From Photobacterium jeanii (lineage in GTDB: Bacteria; Pseudomonadota; Gammaproteobacteria; Enterobacterales; Vibrionaceae), in NCBI RefSeq assembly GCF_001650345.1, contig NZ_LVHF01000011.1, positions 62,001 to 126,000 on the forward strand: a DNA stretch of 64,000 nt. The letters run 5' to 3'. Within the stretch, counting starts at the first letter, position 1; every line of letters begins with the position of its first letter. The notes beneath the pieces are model-generated. The model was not told the origin of the DNA. It was given only the letters and a program-made list of their open reading frames with translations, and did not search any database. The translations under genes and the position numbers were made by a program. Below are positions 8,309-18,129 of the stretch, piece after piece.

Positions 8309-10150
8309 TTACTCGTCTAGGAAGCTACGTAGCACGTCTGAACGGCTTGGGTGACGTAGCTTACGCAGTGCTTTCGCTTCGATCTGACGGATACGCTCAC
8401 GAGTAACGTCGAACTGCTTACCTACCTCTTCAAGAGTGTGGTCAGTGTTCATGTCGATACCGAAACGCATACGAAGAACTTTTGCTTCACGTGGCGTTAG
8501 GCCAGCCAGCACTTCGTTGGTTGCACCACGAAGGTTGGTTGCTGTCGCAGCATCCATTGGAAGTTGAAGCGTAGTATCTTCGATAAAGTCACCTAGATGC
8601 GAATCTTCGTCATCACCGATAGGGGTTTCCATCGAGATTGGCTCTTTCGCGATCTTCAGTACTTTACGGATCTTGTCTTCCGGCATTTGCATGCGTTCAG
8701 CTAGCTCTTCCGGTAACGGCTCACGACCCATTTCCTGTAGCATCTGACGAGAGATACGGTTCAACTTGTTGATCGTTTCGATCATGTGAACTGGGATACG
8801 GATAGTACGCGCTTGGTCGGCGATTGAACGAGTGATTGCCTGACGGATCCACCATGTTGCGTAAGTCGAGAACTTGTAACCACGACGGTATTCAAACTTA
8901 TCAACCGCTTTCATCAGACCGATGTTACCTTCCTGGATTAGATCCAAGAACTGTAGACCACGGTTGGTGTATTTCTTCGCGATTGAGATTACCAAACGTA
9001 AGTTCGCTTCAACCATCTCTTTCTTCGCACGGCGTGCTTTCGCTTCACCGATAGACATACGACGGCTGATGTCTTTGATACGCTCGATAGTTAGACCTGT
9101 TTCTTGCTCTAGTGCGCTAAGTTTAGCTACAGAGCGACGTAGGTCTTCTTCGTAAGTTTTTAGGCGCTCAGAGTAAGGCTTACCTGAGTTTAGTGCTTCA
9201 TCGATCCAGTCTGCAGAAGACTCGTTGCCAGCAAATAGGCTAACGAAAGTTTTCTTCGGCATCTTCGAGTTATCAACACACATACGCATGATAAGACGCT
9301 CGTTAGTGCGTACTTTATCCATTGATTCGCGAAGTGAGCTAACTAGCTTGTCGAACTGTTTCGGGATCAGACGGAATTGCTTGAAGATCTCAGACAGTTC
9401 TTCAACCGCAACTTCGGTGTCTTTATGGTGACGACCGTTCGTCGTGATAGCCGTAGCCATTTTCTCGTAAGACGTACGAAGTTCCATGAACTTTTCACGA
9501 GCAAGTTCAGGGTCGATACCTGTATCTTCTTCCTCGTCGTCGCTGTCTTCGTCGTCTTCTAGATCTTTGTCTTCGTCTTCAAGATCACTTTCGCTCAGCT
9601 CTGAGCCAATGTGTGTTGCTGTCGGTGCCGTTGTTTCTTCTTCATTAGGATCAACGAAACCGGAAATGATGTCAGTGAGGCGAAGCTCGTCCGCTTCCAC
9701 TTTGTCGAATTGCTCTAGCAGGTGAGCAATTGCTGAAGGGTATTCGGCAACAGAACATTGAACTTGGTTAATACCATCTTCAATGCGTTTAGCGATATCG
9801 ATTTCACCTTCACGAGTCAGTAGCTCTACCGTACCCATTTCACGCATGTACATACGTACTGGGTCAGTAGTTCGGCCGATCTCGCTTTCTACGCTAGATA
9901 ATGCTTGCGCAGCCGCTTCGATAGCGTCTTCATCGGCATTATCTTCAGTCATCATTAATTCATCGGCATCAGGGGCAGTTTCTACTACCTTAATACCCAT
10001 GTCATTAATCATCTGAATAATGTCTTCAACCTGATCGGAATCGACGATGTCTTCCGGTAGGTGGTCATTTACTTCGGCGTAGGTCAGATAGCCTTGTTCT
10101 TTGCCTTTCGCGACAAGTAACTTTAGCTGAGACTGCGGATTTTGCTCCAT
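8309..10150 (-). CDS. rpoD: RNA polymerase primary sigma factor sigma-70
   Basis: RpoD directs RNA polymerase to housekeeping promoters. The 613-residue protein (E. coli 613) has region 1.1 at the N terminus, region 1.2 ([20 protein letters not shown]), a very acidic non-conserved insert (about 190-215, rich in Asp/Glu), and region 2 with [18 protein letters not shown] and [13 protein letters not shown] for core binding and -10 recognition. Region 3 and the region 4.2 helix-turn-helix ([19 protein letters not shown]) for the -35 element follow. The start is the ATG at 10150 (MEQNPQSQ). The in-frame upstream extension to 10207 is not conserved. It is the last gene of rpsU-yqeY-dnaG-rpoD. Confidence 0.98.
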   Translation of the reverse strand: MEQNPQSQLKLLVAKGKEQGYLTYAEVNDHLPEDIVDSDQVEDIIQMINDMGIKVVETAPDADELMMTEDNADEDAIEAAAQALSSVESEIGRTTDPVRMYMREMGTVELLTREGEIDIAKRIEDGINQVQCSVAEYPSAIAHLLEQFDKVEADELRLTDIISGFVDPNEEETTAPTATHIGSELSESDLEDEDKDLEDDEDSDDEEEDTGIDPELAREKFMELRTSYEKMATAITTNGRHHKDTEVAVEELSEIFKQFRLIPKQFDKLVSSLRESMDKVRTNERLIMRMCVDNSKMPKKTFVSLFAGNESSADWIDEALNSGKPYSERLKTYEEDLRRSVAKLSALEQETGLTIERIKDISRRMSIGEAKARRAKKEMVEANLRLVISIAKKYTNRGLQFLDLIQEGNIGLMKAVDKFEYRRGYKFSTYATWWIRQAITRSIADQARTIRIPVHMIETINKLNRISRQMLQEMGREPLPEELAERMQMPEDKIRKVLKIAKEPISMETPIGDDEDSHLGDFIEDTTLQLPMDAATATNLRGATNEVLAGLTPREAKVLRMRFGIDMNTDHTLEEVGKQFDVTRERIRQIEAKALRKLRHPSRSDVLRSFLDE

Positions 10151-10242
10151 AGACGATATCCAACTTCGGGTCTGGTTGAGAAATAGAATGCAGAAAATGC
10201 AAACCAATAATTATAACAAACTTCTAAACTGTTGACCAAATA

Positions 10243-11991
10243 TTAGCCAGGACGATTGAGCAACAACAACTGCAATTCCTGCTTTTCTTCGACTGATAAG
10301 CCGATAGTATTCGATTTAGCCTGCAACTTTTCTATTTGTTGACGGACACACTGGTCAAACACTTTGTCCAATGCATCTAAAAATACATCATGCGTGCTGT
10401 CTTCGTTGTCAGACAGCGGTAACTCCCATGCAGCAAGGCGCGCCATCATGGCTTCATTTTTTGTGCCTCGCCAACTTTCAAGGAGTTGCCCCGTAGTTAT
10501 ATTGGGGCGTACTCGACATTTATCAACTATTGATAACAATAAATTTAGTCCCGCTACTTCGATCCCTTCAAATGTCTGGGCATCAAATGCGAGGCTGTTA
10601 ACAAAATGCGGGTTTTGGATCAGCAAGGCAATGGCTTCACGCATCGGCGTGCGCTTGATGTCTTGCTGGGGTGCCTTCGGTTGTTCAACGGCACTTTGTT
10701 TTAACTCAATACGGATCTGATCGGGTGGTAAACCTAAGTTATAGCCTAGTGTATTGATCAGATATTCACGTAATGTTTCACCCGCCACTTTTTCAATCAG
10801 TGGGGCTGCGAGTGTCTTGAGCTTGGCTTTACCTTCACGGGTGCTGGTATCAACTTGCTGGATCAGCGAGTTAAACATGAAGTCAGACAAGGTCATCGCA
10901 TCCGTCACGTTTTGCTCAAACGCTTCTTTACCAAATTGGCGGATGTAGGAGTCTGGGTCTTCACCGTCAGGCAAGAACATAAATTTTAATTGGCGACCAT
11001 CAGTTAAGTATGGCAGAGCTTGCTCCATGGCACGCCATGCGGCGTCGCGTCCGGCGCGGTCACCATCGTAACAACATACTACAGTACCGGTTTGGCGGAA
11101 CAAGGTTTGAACGTGATCACCGGTAGTTGAGGTGCCAAGCGATGCGACCGCGTAATCGACCCCAAACTGAGCCAATGCCACCACATCCATATAGCCTTCA
11201 ACAACCAGTAGGCGCTCAGGTTCACGATAGGTCTGCATGACTTCGTATAAGCCATACAGCTCGCGCCCTTTATGGAAAATGGGGGTTTCTGGTGAGTTGA
11301 GGTACTTAGGTGTACCGTCACCCAGTACACGGCCACCGAAGCCAATAACGCGACCACGGCGATCGTGGATAGGGAACATTACGCGACCACGGAAGCGGTC
11401 ATAGCGACGACCGTTGTCGTTTTCGATCAGCATCCCGGTGGTAACAAGCGCTTGTTGCGCCTCGTTATCACGGCCAAAGCGGCTACGCACTAAATCCCAT
11501 TGGTCGGGAATGAAGCCGATACCGTACTTTTTAACGATTTCGCCTGATAAGCCACGGTCTTTGAGGTAATCAATCGCGACTTTGCCATCATTGGTGCGAA
11601 GCTGTGATTGATAGAACTGCGAGATCTGCCCCATCATGTCGTACAGGTTGCGTTTTTCAGCAGTCCGCGGGCCCGATGGAGCGCCACCATTTTCTCGAGG
11701 TACTTCAAGACCCAGTTGCGAGGCTAATTCTTCGATAGCATCAACAAAATCAAGACGGTCGAACTCCATAACAAAGTCGAGCACATTACCGTGCACACCA
11801 CAGCCAAAACAGTGATAGAACTGTTTTTCTTGGCTTACAGAGAAAGACGGGGTTTTTTCGTTGTGGAAAGGGCAGCAGGCACCGAAGTTTTTGCCTTTTT
11901 TCTTGAGCTTCACTCGTGCGTCAATCACGTCGACGATGTCGTGACGTGCGATGAGATCATCAATGAACGAACGAGGGATTTTTCCTGCCAT
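10243..11991 (-). CDS. dnaG: DNA primase
   Basis: DnaG lays down RNA primers at the replication fork on contact with DnaB helicase. The 582-residue protein starts MAGKIPRSFIDDLIARHDIV. It has the N-terminal zinc-binding domain (CCPFHNEKTPSFSV and FYHCFGCG, about residues 40-65) and the TOPRIM catalytic core (VVEGYMDVVAL, then YDGDRAGRDAA). The helicase-binding C-terminal domain covers about 440-582. The ATG at 11991 was chosen because the 13 residues upstream of it are not part of the family. A large hairpin lies 100 bases upstream, between yqeY and dnaG. rpoD follows after 92 bases. Confidence 0.97.
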   Translation of the reverse strand: MAGKIPRSFIDDLIARHDIVDVIDARVKLKKKGKNFGACCPFHNEKTPSFSVSQEKQFYHCFGCGVHGNVLDFVMEFDRLDFVDAIEELASQLGLEVPRENGGAPSGPRTAEKRNLYDMMGQISQFYQSQLRTNDGKVAIDYLKDRGLSGEIVKKYGIGFIPDQWDLVRSRFGRDNEAQQALVTTGMLIENDNGRRYDRFRGRVMFPIHDRRGRVIGFGGRVLGDGTPKYLNSPETPIFHKGRELYGLYEVMQTYREPERLLVVEGYMDVVALAQFGVDYAVASLGTSTTGDHVQTLFRQTGTVVCCYDGDRAGRDAAWRAMEQALPYLTDGRQLKFMFLPDGEDPDSYIRQFGKEAFEQNVTDAMTLSDFMFNSLIQQVDTSTREGKAKLKTLAAPLIEKVAGETLREYLINTLGYNLGLPPDQIRIELKQSAVEQPKAPQQDIKRTPMREAIALLIQNPHFVNSLAFDAQTFEGIEVAGLNLLLSIVDKCRVRPNITTGQLLESWRGTKNEAMMARLAAWELPLSDNEDSTHDVFLDALDKVFDQCVRQQIEKLQAKSNTIGLSVEEKQELQLLLLNRPG

Positions 11992-12089
11992 ACAACGGGT
12001 AACACCTTGATATCGAGGGTTAAATACCACCAGAAAATGGTGATGGAATAGTTGGATTTGAGTAAAAAATGTCTGGAGTTAGAATACAA

Positions 12090-12127
12090 ACAAGCCGCGC
12101 ATTCCCCAAAAGGATAGCACGGCTTGT
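12090..12127 (-). terminator. Intercistronic hairpin (possible attenuator) between yqeY and dnaG
   Basis: ACAAGCCG at 12090-12097 pairs with CGGCTTGT at 12120-12127. Inner pairs (GC with GC, ATTCC with GGAT) extend the stem across two small mismatches. The minus-strand sequence after it (TTGTATTC) is only weakly T-rich. In E. coli a partial terminator upstream of dnaG lowers primase expression relative to S21, and a similar role is inferred here. Confidence 0.5.
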
Positions 12128-12145
12128 TGCAGAACTGGGGTAGTA

Positions 12146-12589
12146 TTAGCCTAGTTTAGCTTTCACTAACTGACTAACTGTTCCCATATCGGCACGACCC
12201 TGAATTTGTGGTTTCAGTACGCCCATCACTTTACCCATGTCTTGCATGCCGGCAGCACCAGTCGCAGCAATTGCTTCATCTAGCAGAGCGGCAACTTCGT
12301 CGTCGCTAAGCGGTTGAGGCAAGAACTCGTCTAGAACTGCAATTTCAGCAAGCTCTACATCAGCAAGGTCTTGACGGCCAGCAGCTTCGTATTGAGTTAC
12401 TGAGTCACGGCGTTGCTTTACCATCTTGGTTAGTACTGCAATCACGTCGTCATCAGAAAGCGTAATGCCTTCGTCAACTTCACGCTGTTTGATTGCAGCC
12501 ATTACCAAGCGAATTGCGCCAAGACGAGGTTTATCCTTCGCCTTCATCGCAGCTTTTTGTTCGTCCTTTAGACGATCAATCAGAGTCAT
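12146..12589 (-). CDS. yqeY: GatB/YqeY domain protein
   Basis: This 147-residue protein is a stand-alone YqeY domain, which resembles the C-terminal tRNA-interacting part of the GatB amidotransferase subunit. Its own function is not established. Visible features are the conserved start MTLIDRLKDEQKAAMKAKDK, a helical middle ending in MVKQRRDSVTQYEAAGR, and the C-terminal segment MGKVMGVLKPQIQGRADMG, which is the hallmark of the family. It lies 27 bases after rpsU and before dnaG, the usual position in Vibrionaceae and many other bacteria. Confidence 0.93.
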   Translation of the reverse strand: MTLIDRLKDEQKAAMKAKDKPRLGAIRLVMAAIKQREVDEGITLSDDDVIAVLTKMVKQRRDSVTQYEAAGRQDLADVELAEIAVLDEFLPQPLSDDEVAALLDEAIAATGAAGMQDMGKVMGVLKPQIQGRADMGTVSQLVKAKLG

Positions 12590-12616
12590 AACACGTTCCT
12601 TCTGTTAATCGCTAGA

Positions 12617-12832
12617 TTAGTACAGACGAACGCGACGCGCGTTTTCGCGAGCCAATTTCTTCAGGTGACGCTTAACTGCCGCTGCTTTAGCGCGCTTACG
12701 TACTGTAGTTGGCTTCTCGAAGTGCTCACGACGACGTACTTCAGAAAGGATGCCTGCTTTTTCGCAAGAGCGCTTGAAACGACGTAGTGCTACGTCAAAC
12801 GGTTCGTTTTCACGTACTTTGATTACTGGCAT
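12617..12832 (-). CDS. rpsU: Small ribosomal subunit protein bS21
   Basis: S21 is a basic 71-residue protein of the 30S subunit platform near the anti-Shine-Dalgarno end of 16S rRNA. It begins [20 protein letters not shown] and ends in a strongly basic tail ([18 protein letters not shown]), with the full E. coli length of 71. It is the first gene of the macromolecular synthesis operon. A good promoter lies 75-104 bases upstream. Confidence 0.98.
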   Translation of the reverse strand: MPVIKVRENEPFDVALRRFKRSCEKAGILSEVRRREHFEKPTTVRKRAKAAAVKRHLKKLARENARRVRLY

Positions 12833-12906
12833 GTAATACTCACCTCAGAGTGATTCGGTTTAACACTGACAACTAGAAAGAGTCAGCTGATTAAAAATGG
12901 TGCGAA

Positions 12907-12936
12907 ATTCTAATCTGATCTAGGGGCATTTGTAAA
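12907..12936 (-). promoter_or_regulatory. Sigma-70-like promoter of the rpsU-yqeY-dnaG-rpoD operon
   Basis: On the minus strand TTTACA (12936-12931) and TAGAAT (12912-12907) are separated by 18 bases, giving a start near 12900 and a leader of about 70 bases. A second TTGACA (about 12973-12968) lies further upstream. Confidence 0.5.
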
Positions 12937-13026
12937 GCATTCTGCAACCATGAACTGGTTAATTTTTGTCAACAGCGGTAACATGCCCTCAATTCTCACC
13001 AGTTACTAACTAGTATAGAGGTTATT

Positions 13027-14055
13027 ATGCGTATACTGGGCATCGAAACCTCCTGTGATGAAACAGGGATTGCGATTTTCGATGATGAAAAAGGTCTGTT
13101 GGCTCATGAGCTATACAGCCAAGTAAAATTGCACGCAGATTACGGCGGTGTTGTCCCTGAACTTGCATCGCGTGACCACGTGAAAAAGACCATCCCATTG
13201 ATCAAAGAAGCCCTTGCTACTGCTGGTTTAACCCCGGCAGATCTTGACGGTGTTGCTTACACCGCAGGCCCTGGCTTGGTTGGTGCGCTGCTGGTTGGTG
13301 CCACTATTGGTCGTAGTTTGGCGTATGCATGGAATCTACCTGCGGTTGCGGTACACCACATGGAAGGTCACTTGCTGGCGCCTATGCTGGAAGAGCAGCC
13401 ACCAGAGTTTCCTTTTGTTGCTCTGCTTGTTTCTGGCGGTCACACCATGATGGTGGACGTGAAGGGCATTGGCGAATACGAAATCCTAGGTGAATCAGTG
13501 GACGATGCCGCTGGTGAAGCGTTTGATAAAACGGCCAAGCTGATGGGCTTGGATTACCCTGGTGGTCCGCTGCTGTCTAAGCTAGCTGAAAAAGGCAATG
13601 CGGGTCGCTTTAAGTTCCCGCGTCCGATGACAGATCGTCCGGGGCTAGACTTTAGCTTCTCGGGTCTGAAAACCTTTACTGCGAATACCATTCGCGATAA
13701 CGGTGATGACGAGCAAACGCGTGCCGATATCGCCTATGCGTTCCAAGAAGCGGTGGTTGATACGCTTGCGATTAAATGTAAGCGTGCGCTGAAGCAAACT
13801 GGTTACAAGCGTCTAGTGATTGCTGGCGGTGTGAGTGCGAATAAACACTTGCGTGCTCAGCTTGAAACCATGATGACTAACCTTAAAGGCGAAGTCTTCT
13901 ATCCTCGTACTGAGTTTTGTACAGACAACGGTGCCATGATTGCTTATGCGGGCATGCAGCGTTTGAAAAATAACGAGACCATGGACTTGGGTGTAAAAGC
14001 ACACCCTCGCTGGCCGATCGACCAGCTAAAGCCGATTGCTGACAAAGAAGCTTAA
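13027..14055 (+). CDS. tsaD: tRNA N6-threonylcarbamoyladenosine transferase subunit
   Basis: TsaD, with TsaB and TsaE, transfers threonylcarbamoyl from its adenylate to A37 of tRNAs that read ANN codons. The 342-residue protein belongs to the ASKHA ATPase fold: [14 protein letters not shown] at the N terminus, metal-ligand histidines His111 and His115 in [16 protein letters not shown], and the C-terminal [10 protein letters not shown]. It is divergent from rpsU, the arrangement found in E. coli and Vibrio. The product was formerly called O-sialoglycoprotein endopeptidase, a function now considered wrong. Confidence 0.97.
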   Translation: MRILGIETSCDETGIAIFDDEKGLLAHELYSQVKLHADYGGVVPELASRDHVKKTIPLIKEALATAGLTPADLDGVAYTAGPGLVGALLVGATIGRSLAYAWNLPAVAVHHMEGHLLAPMLEEQPPEFPFVALLVSGGHTMMVDVKGIGEYEILGESVDDAAGEAFDKTAKLMGLDYPGGPLLSKLAEKGNAGRFKFPRPMTDRPGLDFSFSGLKTFTANTIRDNGDDEQTRADIAYAFQEAVVDTLAIKCKRALKQTGYKRLVIAGGVSANKHLRAQLETMMTNLKGEVFYPRTEFCTDNGAMIAYAGMQRLKNNETMDLGVKAHPRWPIDQLKPIADKEA

Positions 14056-14120
14056 TTACTCGGTGTTGTGCTCTATTTCGCGCAATGACGGATAAATGGT
14101 TGATTAAGTGATTGATAATA

Positions 14121-14147
14121 AAAAACGGGCGTAAAGCCCGTTTTTTG
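14121..14147 (+). terminator. Bidirectional terminator between tsaD and plsY
   Basis: The stem ACGGGC/GCCCGT with a GTAAA loop has A and T runs on both sides. It serves the two convergent genes. Confidence 0.85.
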
Positions 14148-14185
14148 TATCTGTGATTTTGCTAACTGTGTTTGTTAGCGTCCGC

Positions 14186-14866
14186 TTATTTGCTTTCTTG
14201 CTCTGAATCGAGCTTTGCACTGTGGTTGGGTTCGCTATTGGCTTGATTCGCGGCGTTCGCATTGGCATTGCCTTGACGGAATTTTTGCCAGATCTTGGTT
14301 TCTTTGCCTTCAAGTAAACGACGAACATTGTCGTGATGGCGAAGGACAATTAAACACGACAGCATGGCTACCGGCATGGTGTATTCCGGTTTTACCCACC
14401 ATGTGAACAGCGGCGCGGCTAGCGCAGTGAACAATGAACCAAGTGAAGAGTAACCAGTGACAAACACGGTCAGCAGCCAGCAGCTGATCAGCATCCCACT
14501 TAAATCCCAGCCAATTGGTGCCAAGCCACCCAACGCAGTTGCTACGCCTTTACCGCCACGGAAGTGGAAGAACACAGGATAGATGTGACCTAAACAAGCT
14601 GCGATACCAATCACGCCCAGTAAGAATGGGTTTACATCAAGGAAGTAGCTAAGCCAGACCGGGATCATGCCTTTAAGAATGTCGCACACCAGCACAAGGG
14701 CGGCGGCTTTACGACCGCCAAGGCGATAGACATTAGTCGCCCCAGGGTTACCTGAGCCTGATTCACGTGGATCCGGTAGACCAAATAGCCGACAAATTAA
14801 GACCGCACTGGAAATTGATCCCAGTAAATAGGCTCCGATAATGATCAAAAGTATTAGCGGCGTCAT
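14186..14866 (-). CDS. plsY: Acyl-phosphate:glycerol-3-phosphate acyltransferase
   Basis: PlsY moves an acyl chain from acyl-phosphate (made by PlsX) to glycerol 3-phosphate, giving lysophosphatidic acid in the inner membrane. The 226-residue protein has about five hydrophobic spans. The conserved cytoplasmic motifs are present: [14 protein letters not shown] after the first span, [17 protein letters not shown] in the middle, and [15 protein letters not shown] near the C terminus. The tail beyond residue 200 is hydrophilic and Asn/Ser-rich, longer than in E. coli (205 residues). It lies divergent from folB, as in E. coli. Confidence 0.96.
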   Translation of the reverse strand: MTPLILLIIIGAYLLGSISSAVLICRLFGLPDPRESGSGNPGATNVYRLGGRKAAALVLVCDILKGMIPVWLSYFLDVNPFLLGVIGIAACLGHIYPVFFHFRGGKGVATALGGLAPIGWDLSGMLISCWLLTVFVTGYSSLGSLFTALAAPLFTWWVKPEYTMPVAMLSCLIVLRHHDNVRRLLEGKETKIWQKFRQGNANANAANQANSEPNHSAKLDSEQESK

Positions 14867-15118
14867 GGTGAAATCTCGTTAGCCTGCAAACAGGGTTAAT
14901 GTCTTCGGAAATGACCGAGAATGATCACTGGGTTTCATCCTAGTGACGCATTCCTGTGATATAGTTCCTCACCTCTCGCATCAATGCAAGTGTTTGCAAT
15001 TCACGCAACCGTGCGCGATGTAGAGAGTGGATGTCAGTAAAATTGACGATTACGACCTGATAATACGCGCTTTTGCTCAAATTGGGTATCCGACCTCTAA
15101 CAAAATTAGCGATTGAAC

Positions 15119-15472
15119 ATGGACTCAGTATTTATCGAACATCTTGAAGTTATCGCCACTATTGGAGTGTATGACTGGGAACAAGAAATTAAACAAAAAT
15201 TGGTGCTGGATTTGGAGATGGCTCACGATAACCGTCCCGCCGCCAATAGTGATGACGTAGCCTATGCATTAGACTATGCCGCGGTAAGTGAAGCGGTTAC
15301 TGCCCATATTCAAAATGGCCGTTTTTTGTTAGTTGAGCGTGTCGCTGAAGAAATCGCGACCTTGCTGATGACGCAATTCGGTGTGCCGTGGTTGCGTGTC
15401 CGTGTTACTAAACCAGGAGCGGTGCCAAACGCTCGTGGCGTTGGGGTGCAAATCGAACGAGGCGAGAAGTGA
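15119..15472 (+). CDS. folB: Dihydroneopterin aldolase
   Basis: FolB cleaves 7,8-dihydroneopterin to 6-hydroxymethyl-7,8-dihydropterin and glycolaldehyde in folate synthesis. The 117-residue protein has the family layout: DSVFIEHLEVIATIGVYDWE at the N terminus with the active-site Glu, a central YALDYAAVSEAV segment, the lysine-bearing VTKPGAVPNARGVGV near the end, and full length. I chose the ATG at 15119. A TTG at 15113 in the same frame would add only two residues. The stop overlaps the GTG start of folK, which performs the next step. Confidence 0.96.
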   Translation: MDSVFIEHLEVIATIGVYDWEQEIKQKLVLDLEMAHDNRPAANSDDVAYALDYAAVSEAVTAHIQNGRFLLVERVAEEIATLLMTQFGVPWLRVRVTKPGAVPNARGVGVQIERGEK

Positions 15473-15972
15473 TCCAAACTTTTATCAGTATCGGCTCCAA
15501 TATTGAGCGCGAGTTTCACCTTCGTGCTGCGATTGCTGAGCTGAAAAAGCTAGGAAGTGATTTTCGCCTGTCGCAGGTTTTTGAAGCTGAGCCTGTGGGT
15601 TTTCAAGGGCCTAACTTTTATAACTGTGTCGCCGCTTTTGATACCCACTTACCGTTAGACCAATTGCAGCGCCAGCTTAAACAGCTGGAGCTGGATTACG
15701 GTCGTGCGCCTGATGCGAAAAAAAATCAAAGTCGAACTCTCGACTTAGATATTTTGCTGTACGGTGATGTGCAGCAAAGCGTATCGCCTGTCTTGCCGCG
15801 CACTGATTTATATAAATTTGCGTTTGCCTTGTGGCCGATGGTGGAACTTGCGCCTGAATTAGCAATTCCTGGTGATACCCGTACTATCCGTCAGTTGGAG
15901 CAAGCGTTGCAGTTTGAGCAGGCCCTATGGCCTGTTGAATTTGTTGTTGAGGAATCACATGAGTCACTTTGA
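15469..15972 (+). CDS. folK: 2-amino-4-hydroxy-6-hydroxymethyldihydropteridine pyrophosphokinase
   Basis: FolK transfers pyrophosphate from ATP to the FolB product, preparing it for dihydropteroate synthase. The 167-residue protein carries [16 protein letters not shown] at the N terminus and the signature [12 protein letters not shown] with the Mg-binding Asp pair. It starts at a GTG inside the folB stop (GTGA overlap), so translation is coupled. Its 3' end overlaps the uppP start by 14 bases. Confidence 0.95.
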   Translation: MIQTFISIGSNIEREFHLRAAIAELKKLGSDFRLSQVFEAEPVGFQGPNFYNCVAAFDTHLPLDQLQRQLKQLELDYGRAPDAKKNQSRTLDLDILLYGDVQQSVSPVLPRTDLYKFAFALWPMVELAPELAIPGDTRTIRQLEQALQFEQALWPVEFVVEESHESL

Positions 15973-16762
15973 AGCTTTTGTGTTGGCCCTGATCCAAGGT
16001 CTGACCGAGTTTTTGCCGATCTCTAGTTCGGCGCACCTAATTTTGCCATCGCAAGTGTTTGGCTGGGCTGACCAAGGTTTAGCATTTGATGTTGCGGTAC
16101 ACGTTGGTACTTTAGCGGCGGTTATTTTGTACTTCCGAAAAGAAGTGGTGGCGTTGCTGACCGCTTGGGTTGCCTCGATTTTTAAAGGTCATCGTAGTGC
16201 CGAATCGAAATTGGCGTGGATGATTGTTCTCGCGACGATCCCTGCCTGTATCTTCGGTCTGTTGATGAAAGATTTCATCGAGTTATACCTGCGCTCGGCG
16301 TGGGTGATTGCCTGTACGACGATCATTTTTGGTCTGTTACTGTGGTGGGTTGATAAGCGTGCGACTCAGCAGAGTAACGAATACCAAGCGGATTGGAAAC
16401 AATCGCTATTCATTGGCTTGGCGCAAGCGGCAGCGATGATCCCTGGGACTTCTCGCTCAGGTGCGACGATGACAGCAGCGCTTCACCTTGGCTTTACTCG
16501 TGAAGCGGCAGCACGTTTCTCGTTTCTGATGTCGATCCCAATCATTCTACTCGCTGGTAGCTACCTGTCACTGAAGCTAGTGACAAGCGGTCAAGCGATT
16601 GATTTTGGTGGTTTAGGTATTGGTCTTGCGGTGTCTTTTGTGAGTGCCTACGCTTGTATTCACGTGTTCCTAAAACTGGTTACGCGTTTAGGTATGTTGC
16701 CGTTTGTGATTTACCGTCTGCTGCTAGGTGCTGGTTTGTTTGCCTTCTTGATGATGCAATAA
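15959..16762 (+). CDS. uppP: Undecaprenyl-diphosphate phosphatase
   Basis: UppP (BacA) removes a phosphate from undecaprenyl diphosphate so that the lipid carrier can be reused for peptidoglycan and O-antigen synthesis. High dosage gives bacitracin resistance. The 267-residue protein has about seven to eight membrane spans and both family motifs: [13 protein letters not shown] at the N terminus and [10 protein letters not shown] in the second half. The ATG at 15959 ([14 protein letters not shown]) was chosen, because the longer open frame from 15872 runs inside folK. It is the last gene of folB-folK-uppP, with a terminator at 16789. Confidence 0.96.
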   Translation: MSHFEAFVLALIQGLTEFLPISSSAHLILPSQVFGWADQGLAFDVAVHVGTLAAVILYFRKEVVALLTAWVASIFKGHRSAESKLAWMIVLATIPACIFGLLMKDFIELYLRSAWVIACTTIIFGLLLWWVDKRATQQSNEYQADWKQSLFIGLAQAAAMIPGTSRSGATMTAALHLGFTREAAARFSFLMSIPIILLAGSYLSLKLVTSGQAIDFGGLGIGLAVSFVSAYACIHVFLKLVTRLGMLPFVIYRLLLGAGLFAFLMMQ

Positions 16763-16786
16763 GACAGCGTCTACCGCACTAAAAGG

Positions 16787-16815
16787 AAAGGCTCATCATT
16801 GATGAGCCTTTTTTG
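16787..16815 (+). terminator. Bidirectional terminator between uppP and cca
   Basis: AGGCTCATC and GATGAGCCT form a 9-bp stem with a short loop, followed by a T run. It separates two convergent genes. Confidence 0.85.
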
Positions 16816-16816
16816 T

Positions 16817-18055
16817 TTATGGGTGCTGCTGACGATAAGTCGTTAGTATTTGCTCAACCGCTTGAGCGCGTTGAATCGCCAATTGCTCTTTGATTTCCTT
16901 GCCTTTAAAGCCAGCTTCTACAATCGGCTTAACTGCCACTTGCTCGGCAGCGTTAAAGCAATCCACTAATAAATCGGCTTGTGGGTAGGCTTCTTCTTCA
17001 TGCCCCGTACGACCACGGGCATCGGCGCGACAGCACAAGCTTAAATAGCCAATGCGCTCCGGTTTTCGCCATGCATCCATTTGATCGAAGATCTTGATAA
17101 AGGTGGTTGGGCGCATTTCTGGTGCGTTGTGGATCTTGGTATGTTGTGCACACACCATCAGCGCGGTATCGCGAAACTCATTCGGGACGCGTAAGCGCTC
17201 GCATAGCCCCTTAATTGTGCTTAATCCCGTTTGGCAATGAAGCTTATGGCTCGGCCATTCGCTCTCTGGAGTAAGGGCTTTGCCAAGGTCATGTACTTGG
17301 GCGGCAAAGCGCACCACTGGGTTGGTACTTAACTGAGCGGCCTGCTGCGTGACTAGTAAGGTATGAATGCCACAGTCGATCTCTGGGTGCCACTTCTCCG
17401 GTTGCGGGACGCCAAATAAGGCATCGATTTCCGGCATGATCACCCCAAGAGCACCACATTGACGTAGTACCGTTAGAAAGACTTCAGGGTTTTGATAATC
17501 GAGTGACTTTTCCCACTCTTTCCAAACGCGCTCTGGGGTTAAGGCATTAAGCTCGTCGTTGATCACCATCTCTTGCATTAATGCCATGGTTTCAGGCGCA
17601 ACATGAAAGCCAAGGTGGGCAAAACGGGCGGCAAAACGTGCCACGCGCAGTACGCGCAATGGATCTTCGATAAACGCAGGTGACACATGACGTAGCCATT
17701 TGTCTTGCAGATCTTGCTGGCCGCCGTATGGGTCATGCAAGGTGCCGTCATCGTCTTGGGCGATGGCGTTGATGGTTAAATCGCGACGCATTAAGTCTTG
17801 CTCGAGCGTCACATCTGGTGCAGCGTGGCAGACAAACCCCGTATAGCCTTTACCAGATTTGCGTTCAGTACGGGCAAGAGCGTATTCTTGCTTGCTTTTC
17901 GGGTGAAGAAATACGGGAAAGTCACTACCGACTTGAGTGTAACCTTGGGCGAGCATTTGGTCTGGCGTTGCGCCAACTACAACCCAGTCTTTATCTTTCA
18001 CGGTTAAGCCCAGAAGTGCGTCACGTACCGCACCTCCTACAAGATATGTCTGCAA
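16817..18055 (-). CDS. cca: CCA-adding tRNA nucleotidyltransferase (multifunctional, HD domain)
   Basis: Cca builds or repairs the CCA end of tRNAs. The 412-residue protein starts [17 protein letters not shown], the head-domain nucleotide-binding motif, followed by DKDWVVVG with the catalytic carboxylates. [12 protein letters not shown] and DPYGGQQDL come next. A C-terminal HD phosphohydrolase domain ([10 protein letters not shown], about residue 255) marks the gammaproteobacterial form with 2',3'-cyclic phosphodiesterase and phosphatase activity. It is divergent from gspA with 74 bases between. Confidence 0.97.
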   Translation of the reverse strand: MQTYLVGGAVRDALLGLTVKDKDWVVVGATPDQMLAQGYTQVGSDFPVFLHPKSKQEYALARTERKSGKGYTGFVCHAAPDVTLEQDLMRRDLTINAIAQDDDGTLHDPYGGQQDLQDKWLRHVSPAFIEDPLRVLRVARFAARFAHLGFHVAPETMALMQEMVINDELNALTPERVWKEWEKSLDYQNPEVFLTVLRQCGALGVIMPEIDALFGVPQPEKWHPEIDCGIHTLLVTQQAAQLSTNPVVRFAAQVHDLGKALTPESEWPSHKLHCQTGLSTIKGLCERLRVPNEFRDTALMVCAQHTKIHNAPEMRPTTFIKIFDQMDAWRKPERIGYLSLCCRADARGRTGHEEEAYPQADLLVDCFNAAEQVAVKPIVEAGFKGKEIKEQLAIQRAQAVEQILTTYRQQHP

Positions 18056-18129
18056 ATCCAGTTCCCCTTATGTAACTATGCGATTTGTCGTTATAGAATT
18101 ATTTTATTATCGGTATCAGAGTATAAGGC

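Noticed and set aside
9523..9600. Repetitive acidic stretch in rpoD as a simple-sequence repeat or insertion
   Set aside because: This is the normal acidic non-conserved region of gammaproteobacterial sigma-70.
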